From: Halichondria panicea
Lineage: Eukaryota; Porifera; Demospongiae; Suberitida; Halichondriidae
DNA length: 64,000 nucleotides
Direction of reading: 5' to 3'
Assembly: GCF_963675165.1 (NCBI RefSeq)
Contig: NC_087388.1
Location: 1,838,800 to 1,902,799 of the forward strand
Position 1 is the first letter of the stretch, and each line of letters begins with the position of its first letter. Positions 21,130-30,975 of this stretch are shown here, in pieces. The notes under the pieces were generated by a model. That model did not search any database, was not told the origin of the DNA, and saw only the letters and a list, made by a program, of their open reading frames with translations. The translations under genes and the position numbers were made by a program.

Positions 21130-23849
21130 TTAGAGTGAGAAATCCTTGAGATCAATATCTTCATCATTGGGATTGTTGACTTCTGCCAACTGTACACTGT
21201 CGTAAAGGGTGTTCTCAAACTCAGCAATGTCTGATCTCATCGTACCCGTGTTGGTTAGGTTTGTGGATGTAGTTTGTTCCAAGGAGTTGTTGGGGATCGC
21301 GTACACTTGGTTGTCTCCACGCATCTCACCATTAGGGAAGTATGTAGTATTGATGGCTGTATGGCAACAGAGGGGCATATATAAACATGATGCATGTGTA
21401 CACATTCATCCATAGTTTCAATACTGTCAATACAATACAAGCAATTCTCCTAAATGCCTATAATGATAATCCACACAGGCTCTAATGTTTATGGAATTCT
21501 CCCAATGCCTATAAATGGTTGTCACAATTATAGGTCTTAATAAACAAAGAAAGTAAACGTAATGTAGCATTGATGGCTGTATGGCAATAAACGTTGATAC
21601 TATATACGTGCATGTACACTTCTCAGTATAATTGTCAATACATGCAAGCAACTCTCATAAATGCCGAATCATATAGGGCCCTAATAAACATTGATGTTTA
21701 TGGACTCTCCAAAGCAACCAATGCCTAATGGTGTTTGTCAATAGTATAGGAAACAATAACTCTAGTATATACATGTAGTAAGTCTATAGCATTGTGGGAA
21801 TATTTGATAACATAAGTCATGCATGCATGCACTCACAATTTTTTTTCTTTACAAGGTAGGCTATCGCCACTAGCAACAAGATGATGACCAACACTTGCAG
21901 AAGTAGTGCAGCCGTTACTCCACCCAGTAGTGCCTCTATGACAACTCCATCCCCCACTCCTGTAGAAAAAAATGTATGTTACGCTTAGCTAAACTTCCAA
22001 ATGCTTCCTCCGTCTCTATTGTATATTATGTCAGGAATTGCTCACAAATACGTACACAATGTATGTACTGTATGTACCATTTGATTGTATATCCATACTA
22101 CACAGTTCTCCAGTGAATCCAGGATTGCATTTACAAGTGAAGTTAGTTTGTTTGTTAACACAGCGACCGTTTCTGTTACAATTCACACCATAGCAATAAT
22201 CAATCCTCTCACATAGCGACCCAGTGAACGGAGGGTCACAGTTACACGAGAATGAGTTTACGCCATCGATACACGTACCTAGTCCATTGCAATCTTGATT
22301 CACACAATCGTCAATGTTAGTTTCACAGTTCATACCTGTGAATCCGGTATTGCAGACACAGATATAGGAATTGATTCCATCCATACATTCACCACTTCTG
22401 CTGCAATTCTGAAACTCACAATCGTCAATGTTCGTGCTGCAATTATCACCAGTATACCCAGCAAAACATACACAAGCATACGAGTTGATTTCATCCATAC
22501 ATTCACCATTTCCGGTACAATTTTGAAACTCACAGTCGTCAATGTTCGTGCTGCAATTATCACCAGTATACCCAGCAAAACATACACAAGCATATGAGTT
22601 GATTTTATCCATACATTCACCATTTCCGGTACAATTTTGAAACTCACAGTCATCAATGTTCGTGCTGCAATTATCACCAGTATACCCAGCAAAACACACA
22701 CAAGTATACGAGTAGATTCCATCCATACATTCACCATTTCCGGTACAATTCTGAAACTCACAATCGTCAACGTTTGTGCTGCAATTAACACCAGTATACC
22801 CAGCAAAACATGCACAAGCATACGAGTTGATTCCATCCATACACAGTCCTTTACCACTGCAGTTCTGACCATCACATTCGTCAATATTTGTCTCACAAAT
22901 TGTCCCAGTATAGCCAGGATTACAGTCGCAAATGTATGAAGATTCTTCATTACTACATGTTCCATTTCTATTGCAAGGGTTGTCAAAACAATAGTTTATC
23001 AACTCACAGTCTCCCATGAAATCACCATTGCATACGCAGGGATAGTTGTTCATCATCTTAACACACACGCCACTTCCACTGCACGTGATACTATCACGTT
23101 CACACACATCAATGAATTGACATTGTTCACAGTACACTTCAGCAGTTAGATTGATCATTCCATGTTTTTGATTTCCTTCTATGTTAGTGAACATTACTCT
23201 GTTGAGACCAAGTTCGATAGTGAATGTATCAACCTGATCCTGGGTACCATTATTATCGTTATCTACCACCACCACATACAGTTGGATACCATTCTGAAAC
23301 AGAAAGTATAGTAATGATACAAGTAATCAGTTTCCAATTTTTACCTGCCAAGAGCCGTTAACAGTCCATGTTAGTGGATTTATAGGTACTCCAAAATCAG
23401 TTGAGGTGAAATCCAGAGAATCGTCATTAACGGGAATGTTTGTAGTAACTATTGGTGGAGTGATGCATCCACTTGTTTCTGTAAGTGAAGTATTGAATGG
23501 ACGCAAACAGGATATGAAGAAGTTATCACAGAGCTCATCTTCAGTGCATATTCCATCATTTGAAAAATTGCTGTTTTCTGCTGGATCACAACATTCTCCA
23601 TCGTTACCAGCTCTGCTCTCTGGGTTGTTGTAGGACCTGAGATTTACTTCAACCACATAGTCACACAGAGCTCTGTGGTCACTTAGCTGTATTAGATAAC
23701 AGTACGTAAAATCAGTCGACAGGAATTTTAGTATATTAGAGTCTACCATACGGATCTAGAGACTAGATCTACTTACACCTAGACTGCACAGTTTTTCTCA
23801 CCATAACTGCCAAGAAGCAGACAAGAGCAAAATTGCACCTCATCGACAT
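21130..23849 (-). CDS. Delta/Jagged-like Notch ligand, copy D (intact, 651 aa)
   Basis: Exons join in phase at 23849-23802, 23686-23345, 23293-22078, 21959-21837 and 21356-21130. Exon 1 gives a signal peptide. Exon 2 (residues 17-130) resembles the MNNL domain of Notch ligands: VEVNLRSYNNPESRA, then ECCDP and CDNFFISCLR. Exon 3 gives the end of that domain, a DSL remnant reduced to VYCEQCQF, and nine EGF repeats, several with the calcium-binding type start NIDDC or NIDEC. Exon 4 encodes one transmembrane helix (LLLQVLVIILLLVAIAYLV) with KKKN after it. Exon 5 gives a tail of about 74 residues ending DLKDFSL. All junctions are GT/AG. A membrane ligand for Notch is inferred. The lost DSL loop means binding may differ from canonical ligands. 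EGF 4 to 6 are nearly identical, pointing to recent unit duplication or gene conversion. Confidence 0.87.
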
Positions 23850-24060
23850 CTTCAATTTGGTTCCACTTACACTGTGTACATGCATAGATTAAGGAGGGAG
23901 AACTAACTAACTGTTAACTACTCAATCTATGGTACATGTAGAAGAGTGCCTCCTTCACAAGGCCTCAACAAGGAGTGCGGCCTGGAATCGAGACTAGACG
24001 GATCTATGCGCACGTGCAGTATGGACAGCTAGATCTAGAAAGAGGCGTGGCTGGCCGGCT

Positions 24061-24418
24061 AGCTTGTTTTTTCTGTTGCTGAGCTTTCCTGGCCGGTCTA
24101 TAGCATCAATGGCAAGAATGTACTGGTGAGTAGGTCTTGTCCATATTCGACCTTAGGCTTATAATAGTGAATTGAACTCTTATTTACACTTCATTTTACT
24201 CAGATTACTGGTGGTAGCAGTGGTATAGGGAAGTGCTTGGCTATCGATGCTATCAAGAGAGGAGCAGCGTCTGTTACTATTGTGGCAAGGAATAAAGTAA
24301 GTCATGGATGCCGTGAGTTCATTATAATTCATTTTATTCGTTCCTCTCTCGTCCTTCCAGAAGAAACTTAAGCAGGCTAAGTCAGAGATAGAGTTTTATC
24401 TCCACCAGCTCTAATCAG
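24061..24418 (+). pseudogene. Truncated KDSR copy (exons 1-3 only)
   Basis: A shortened exon 1 (to about 24120), exon 2 (24204-24296) and exon 3 (24361-24418) match KDSR. Exon 2 is open and keeps the ITGGSSGIG cofactor-binding motif. Exon 1 has lost most of the membrane-anchor codons and a good start. Exon 3 lacks two bases in the GAGATAGAGAG run and ends in a frame with TAA. Similarity stops early in intron 3 and resumes with sequence that lies beyond the real KDSR gene, so exons 4 to 7 were deleted. It is head-to-head with Delta D, as KDSR is with Delta E. Confidence 0.88.
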
Positions 24419-25054
24419 GTACATCTACAGTGTATCTTCCCATCTATTATGAACTCTTGGTACATGTTGTATACGGTATTTACCTTACTTAATTCACGCA
24501 TTATATACATGCATGCAAGCTAGTCTTTCGTTTGTATTATTATAATCAATCACAATACCAAAATAATTTATTGATGAACAAACAATGAAATTTGTACATG
24601 GGGTAATTATGAAAATCACACTGCTCTTATTTAATTGGACCACTAGCTGGATCTGCTATATATAACAAAAGTTTGAGAAATGCATGTACAACATTGCATG
24701 CATGCAGCATGCGCACAGTAGCGATTTCACAAGAAAATTGAATTGGTAAGTATAGAGTAAAGTGAGAATTGCTGGTTACAGCTGAAGGAAAAGGATTTCT
24801 CAATGTACGTGCTCGCCACAAGAGTTCAAAGTTGTCAATACTTTTATAGTGAGTTTAATCATAATAATTATGAGCATCATAAATAATGGTTAATTAAGTA
24901 CGTATAATACATGCACATGATTGTATAATAATTACTAGCTTGTATTCATAGTATATTATAGTTAGTTGGTCAGCACTTACAGAAGTAGAGCCTCAATGTC
25001 CCATAGCATCTTTACATCAGACGGTCGGTAGAAAAATTCAATCCTCATGCAGAA

Positions 25055-26620
25055 AATTCACATTTTGATTGCAAATAATGATCTTCGACTTCGGGGTCTT
25101 TTTCGATGTCGTCTACACATGTACCACAACACAACGAGGGACACACCCACAATTCCCAGACTAGGAGATCGATCTTGGTACTCATCAAATGGAATCACAT
25201 GTCCCATAGACTTTAAGTTTCGGTTTGGACTGATTGAGCCTTTTTCAGTGGCCGATAATGGATTTTTAGGACGGAATATTTTCCCAAGATTAGACGAATT
25301 TAATGGTTTCGGAATGGCCTATTTAAATTGTGGACAAGAGGGCAAAGGTCGAGTGTGGGTGGGGTCATTTAGATCGAGTACTCTTGAGTAGTGGTGAAGA
25401 CGATTACCTGTATAGTGGGGGAGACAGAAATAATTTACCATTACTTGACAATAGTTCTGTTAATTTTTACTACAAACACGCTTCTAAGCAATCATCTACT
25501 GGAAAATTGTAATCTTATATTATAATTATTGATCCTCCTGTAAAGCGCTACTTCAATTGGGTACGATATATTTAAGGTGGAGAGTACGTGGCTTATAAAC
25601 TTAGTATTATACAGTATTTTACTGAGAAGAGTATACAGGTACATGTAGGATGGCTTAATTTTGTTCACCTTCCATCCTCTTTGGCAGCCCAAGGGGAGGC
25701 AATCTGATCTTCTGACTGGGAGTGAAGGGTGGCTGTGCATTGGGAGTGGCTGCGTACTTGAGTAGAGAGTTGAGGAGCCAAAAACAGTCCCTTTTAAGGT
25801 GGGCACTATCCAGACAGTTAGAGTCCCCGTACACAACGATACGACCACCACCCTCTGAGGGTGTCTGATAGAACCCCAGTACTGGTACGTTGTGAAGGAG
25901 AGTGCTACCACCGGTCACCACCTCTGAGCCTGCATGGGTACATTGTATCAGATGAAACATACTATTAGTATATGCACCTGTATACTGCACATTATCATCT
26001 ACACTTCAACTACTCTTTCCAAGTATATAAAAACAATTTTTTTAAGCTACATGTATAGTACCAGGCAATGAATAAAGGATGCTGCGTACATGTACAGTAC
26101 ACACCCACCTTGATCGTTGAGGTCTCTAGCAACGAGACCACTACCACTCTCGGGCCAGTGGGCTATGCTATAGTGCCTAAGGCATAGTTGACGTTGTGGT
26201 CTGCCAGGCTGAACTCACCCTCAAGCACCTGTACCAAATGTATACATGTACATGTGTAGGTCATGTATATAGTATACAGATTCTAACACAGCAAAGGTAT
26301 GTGGTACATGTATAATGTGTCTAAAGGATAAAACACATGGTAGTGGTAGTGGCAGGAATTTTAAGCGGAGTTCGATACGTACACTAAAAACCTGTTTATT
26401 GTGGCCACACTTGACACGGCCCTTGAGCAAACCAACAATGGTTGAACACTATAAGAGGTGGGCATGTTAACACATGTCCAAACACATGAGCTGGAAGCTT
26501 TGCATGGTGCTTACTGGTTGTATCATAGACAGTGACCTTCTTATAGGGTGAAATATCTGGGTCGCTATGTGCGTTAATTTTTTCATGCATGCATGCATGC
26601 ATATGGTGGTTAACCATCAG
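25055..26620 (-). pseudogene. Truncated MBTPS1 copy (exons 17-19)
   Basis: Exon 17 copy (26228-26109), exon 18 copy (25929-25669) and exon 19 copy (25407 to about 25055) match the MBTPS1 3' end, and the upstream match runs through intron 16 to about 26620. The exon 17 copy is 120 nt instead of 118; the 2-base insertion at the GTS codons shifts the frame. In the exon 19 copy the Trp codon of KWAIPKPL is TAG (complement near 25317-25320). There is no promoter or catalytic domain. It lies just 3' of the KDSR fragment, in the same order and orientation as the real pair. Confidence 0.88.
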
Positions 26621-26644
26621 TGGGCGGTATAGTGCTCCATATCA

Positions 26645-26768
26645 CTTCTTGGAAACAACACTAAACACGTGCCTCAGTTATACGGCAATGCTGTAATTGA
26701 ACGGGATCTGTTATTTTTTACTAACAGAGCTCGCAAGTGTGCAGCTGAAAACAGTTCTCTCGTCAATG
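26645..26768. repeat. Second copy of the 125-bp block at 3480-3605
   Basis: Almost identical to 3480-3605, open in the same plus-strand frame, and followed by unrelated sequence. It shows that the A-B and D-E intervals share an origin. Confidence 0.6.
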
Positions 26769-26886
26769 GCAGATCTTAAGAAGAGTTTGTCTTCCATGTA
26801 CATTGCCTTTATGTGTTACTTAGTTTGCACAATAGAGGATGCCTCATGTTTGATTCAGGGTGGTTTTTATATAAACAGTGACTGCA

Positions 26887-27239
26887 ACTTATCAATTTCA
26901 ATCCCCACTATCTACCCCCCATGCGGGGTATGTCGGGGTTTAGTGGGGATTTAATTTGCATCAATATCAACAGCCCCCACCCCTGGGGGGCGGTTGAAAT
27001 CAATTCCCACTTCCCCTCCCATACCTCCACTTAGTAACCCCAGGATTTGACTTGCACGTGTGCATGTGCTACACTCTTCCGGATATGACTGTTGTAAGTT
27101 TGTATACTGAGGAAGTCAAATTCCCCACCCTATCCCGCACCTCGGGGTTACTTGCTGAATCAAAACCCCAACAAAACCCCACTATGTCCCCACTATGCCC
27201 CGCAAGGGGGGTATAGTATAGGGACTGACATTGATAGGT
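26887..27239. mobile_element. Inverted-repeat element related to 8151-8388
   Basis: The ends ACTTATCAATTTCAATCCCC and the inverse of ACCTATCAATGTCAGTCCC bound 353 bp rich in CCCC/GGGG. It has no coding capacity. Confidence 0.65.
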
Positions 27240-27559
27240 GCATTACGCTTAATACCCCATATGCATGAACTATTGAACAAGGGCAGCAGTGTATATATAA
27301 AAGGTTATAAATATTATAATCAAAGTACCTATATTATAATTATTATATAACTCACTTGTTAATTAAGGCTTATAGCACAATAATTATAAGCCCAGCATGA
27401 CTTAGATTGATGTAATGCAATTAGTAGAAAAAAACAGCATGCACGGCTCAACTACATTACTAGTTTTAAAAAGCAAATTACTGTATAGTGAGTGTAATGA
27501 TCACAAAACACTGATAATTATGTTGAAGGGTATACGTTTGTTCTTCACTGCATGAACCT

Positions 27560-27666
27560 GAAATGTTATTAGAGTGAGAAATCCTTGACATCAATATCTC
27601 CATATCAGGATTGTTGACTTCTGCCGACTGTACACTGGCACTGGCGTAAAGGGTATTCTCAAACAA
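27560..27666 (-). pseudogene. Relic of a D-type Delta tail exon
   Basis: On the minus strand FENTLY, SVQSAEVNNPD and a frame-shifted remainder match the cytoplasmic tail of copies A and D (FENTLYDSVQLAEVNNP). Upstream the match ends where a ~555-bp element begins at 27673. No other exon of this copy remains. It is a sixth, almost fully deleted Delta copy or a detached fragment. Confidence 0.75.
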
Positions 27667-27672
27667 TTGAAC

Positions 27673-28227
27673 AATGAAAGCACCGAAGGTGCTGATGCCT
27701 CGGTGGAGATGCCAAAGCTACATAACATAAAGCTACTAATAGCTTTTATACATGATTAGTTTGCATGCAAAAACTCTGAGAGTGGGTAATGATCGATCAT
27801 GATTGTTGTTAAAAACGATCGATGCCAAAAGTTCAAGTCTAAAATTAATGGCTGCATTTAGCAGAGCCTTGCAGCTCTCTTCTCACTCTTGCAGCTACCA
27901 ATAGCTAGCGTTCTAGTGCAGAGATAACTACTAAGTAGAGTAGCAGCACTCGGTAAACAAGTTTGGCTACGTGCTCTTCTGAAAAGGCTGCAATGGCATT
28001 CCAAGTAAGCAAAACTAGGCATAACTCGAGAACGAAGCATTATTTTGCAAATCCACGAATTAAAATCCAAGTAAACATGACTAGAAGCCTATAGAAACTC
28101 TTACTTGCACTTGATTCATCCTTGAGCAGGTGTATCAGTCTACACAGACACACAGATACACAGACACACACACAGACACACAAACACACTACCATATACC
28201 TCGCTTGCGCATGCGCACCGAGGCATA
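27673..28227 (-). mobile_element. ~520-bp repeat family, copy 1
   Basis: This element occurs three times: here in minus orientation, at 34653-35169 and at 62835-63363. The terminal motif TATGCCTCGGTG is at one end and GGTGCTGATGCCTCGGTGG or its shortened form at the other. Internal blocks such as TTGGCATCGATCGTTTTTAAC and TAGCTATTGGTAGCTGCAAG are shared. It has no reading frame longer than chance. This copy adds a CACA-rich stretch near 28140-28190. It sits directly against the Delta tail relic. Confidence 0.8.
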
Positions 28228-28584
28228 ATTATGTGATGAAGTCTAGGACCTTAGCTGTACAAGATTACTGCTCTAACCGATTACCCACTATAACAATTTG
28301 CTGTTGTTCTATTAATCACCACAAACCCACCACCTTATGTTTCCATGGAAACATTTTTGGGTATGTTGTAGCTTGGTCATTCATCTACACATGGTATCAG
28401 CATAATTTCTTAGAAATGTTTCAATCGAAAGATATTTACATTTAAGTACAACTACTCACAAATTTGTGGTAATCTACTCTCTAAGCTGGATGCACTGTAA
28501 ATTAAAGGCACTAATAATCGTGCAAAATTATAGTGGTATAAACGTACATGTAGTTCCTCACTGAGACTTGAAAAATTCTAATTA

Positions 28585-30841
28585 TCATTGAGAAATTCTT
28601 GTGAGTTCAATCTCTTCATAATCAGTATTGTTGACCCCTGTCGACTGTAAATTGGTGTTCTCAAACTCTGATCTCATCGTGTTGGTTAGCTTTGTGGATG
28701 TGGTTCGTTCCAAAGAGTTGTTGGGGATACCGTATGCTTCGTTGTCTTCATGTATCCAGCCATTAGGGAAGTGGGTAGCTATGATAACAGAGAACCATAT
28801 GGACAACCATAATACTGTCCATACAAACGATAGTTAAATGCCTATAATGATAAATAACATTTATGTTTCTTCAATATCTAATGGTTTCTCCCAATTACAT
28901 GCAGGTCCGTAATAAACTATATAGTCTGTAGCTCTGCTGCACAGACCTTTGATATCACATGTAGTCACTCACATTTCTTTTTCCTTACAAGACAGGCCAC
29001 TGGCAACAAGATGATGATCAACACTAACAGAAGAAGTGCAGCTGTTAATCCACCCACTAGTGCCTCAATGACAACTCCATCCACTCCTGTAAAATAATAT
29101 ATGTTACGCTTAGTACTACGCTTCCAAATGCTTCCTCTGTCTCTATTCTTTGTCAGGATCTCACAAATTTACAATATAATGTATGTACCATTTGATTGCA
29201 TATCCATACTACACAGTTCTCCAGTGAATCCAGGATTGCATTTACAAGTGAAATTAATATGTTCGTTAATGCAGCGACCGTTTTTGTTACAATTCACACC
29301 ATAACAATAATCAATCCTCTCACATAGCGACCCAGTGAACGGAGAGTCACAGTTACAGGAGATCGAGTTTACGCCATCGATACACGTACCGAGTCCATTG
29401 CAATCTTGATTCACGCAATCATCAATGTTAGTTTTACAGTTCATACCTGTAAATCCGGTATTGCAGACACAGGTATATGAATTGAGATTATCAATGCATT
29501 CACCACTTCCGCTGCAATTTTGAAACTCACAATCGTCAATGTTTGTGCTGCAATTAACACCAGTATACCCAGCGTCGCATACACAAGTATACGAGTTGAT
29601 TTCATACATACATTCACCATTTCCACTGCAATTTTGAAACTCACAATCGTCAATGTTTGCGCTGCAATTAACACCAGTATACCCAGCATTGCATACACAA
29701 GTATACGAGTTTATTTCATCCATACATTCACCATTTCCACTGCAATTTTGAAACTCACAATTGTCAATGTTCGTGCTGCAATTATTACCAGTATACCCAG
29801 CATTGCATACACAAGCATACGAGTTGATTCCATCCATACACAGTCCATTACCACTGCAGTTCTGACCATCACATTCGTCAATATTTGTCTCACAGTTTGA
29901 CCCAGTATATCCAGGATTACAGTCGCAAATGTATGAAGATTCTTCATTACTACATGTTCCATTTCTATTGCAAGGGTTGTCAAAGCAATAGTTTATCAAC
30001 TCACAGTCTCCCATGAAATCACCATTACAGACACAGGGATAGTTATTCATCATCTTAACACACACGCCACTTCCACTGCACGTGATACTATCACATTCAC
30101 ACACATCAATGAATTGACATTGTTCACAGTACACTTCAGCAGTTAGACTGATCATTCCATGTTCTTGATTTCCTTTTATGTTAGTGAACATTACTCTGTT
30201 GAGACCAAGTTCGATAGTGAATGTATCAACGTGATCCTGGGTATCATCATTATCTTTATCAACCACTACAACATACAGTTGGATACCATTCTGAAACAGA
30301 AAGTATAGTAATAATACAAGTAATCAGTTTCCAATTTTTACCTGCCAAGAGCCGTTAACAGTCCATGTTAGTGGATTTATAGGCACTCCAAAATCAGTTG
30401 AGGTGAAATCCAGAGAATCGTCATTAACGGGAATGTTTGTAATAAATATTGGTGGAGTGATGCATCCACTTGTTTCTGTAGGTGGAGTATTGAATGGACG
30501 CAAACAGGATATGAAGAAGTTATCACAGAGCTCATCTTCAGTGCATATTCCATCATTCGAAAGATCGCTGTTTTCTGCTGGATCACAACATTCTCCATTG
30601 TTACCAGCTCTGCTCTCTGGGTTGTTGTAGGACCTGAGATTTACTTCAACCACATAGTCACACAGAGCTCTGTGGTCACTTAGCTGTATTAGATAACAGT
30701 ACGTAAAACTAGTTAATTAAACAGGAATTCCAGCTAGATCTAATATCTAGATCTATAGATCTACTACTACTCACGCCTAGACTGCACAGTGATTCTCACC
30801 ATAACTGCCAAGAAGCAGAAAAGAGTAAAATTGCACCCCAT
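28585..30841 (-). CDS. Delta/Jagged-like Notch ligand, copy E (intact, 597 aa)
   Basis: Exons join in phase at 30841-30800, 30683-30342, 30290-29189, 29086-28973 and 28778-28585. Exon 1 is a 14-residue signal peptide start (MGCNFTLFCF). Exon 2 (residues 15-128) is MNNL-like with LCDYVVEVNLRSYNNPESRA, ECCDP and CDNFFISCLR. Exon 3 carries the DSL remnant VYCEQCQF and eight EGF repeats, one fewer than copy D. Exon 4 encodes the transmembrane helix (ALLLLVLIIILLPVACLV) followed by RKKK. Exon 5 gives a 63-residue tail ending ELTRISQ, clearly different from the D tail. The extracellular half is very close to copy D, while the tail groups with B and C, which suggests gene conversion or unequal exchange. 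Membrane-bound Notch ligand role is inferred from domains. Confidence 0.87.
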
Positions 30842-30975
30842 TTTCGTATTTCACTTTGATAGAAGATCAAGAAGACTTTGTTTTACTGTTGTAGAGCAGT
30901 GCGCATGTGCAATTTTATTTTTATTTGGACAAAGGAGGCGTGGCTGGTTAAGCATAAGGCATATAATCTACCATC
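30842..30975. promoter_or_regulatory. Shared 134-bp 5' region of Delta E and KDSR
   Basis: Only 134 bp separate the Delta E start codon (minus) from the KDSR start codon (plus). Both 5' UTRs and any core promoters must lie in or overlap this space. No TATA box was recognised. A similar head-to-head layout is preserved at copy D and the KDSR fragment. Bidirectional promoter activity is inference. Confidence 0.45.

Noticed and set aside
25055-26620. Functional second MBTPS1 gene
   Set aside because: Only exons 17-19 remain, with a frame shift and a stop; no catalytic domain or promoter.
28122-28445. THTQTH-rich open frame
   Set aside because: It is a CACA tract inside the repeat element at 27673-28227, with no family features.
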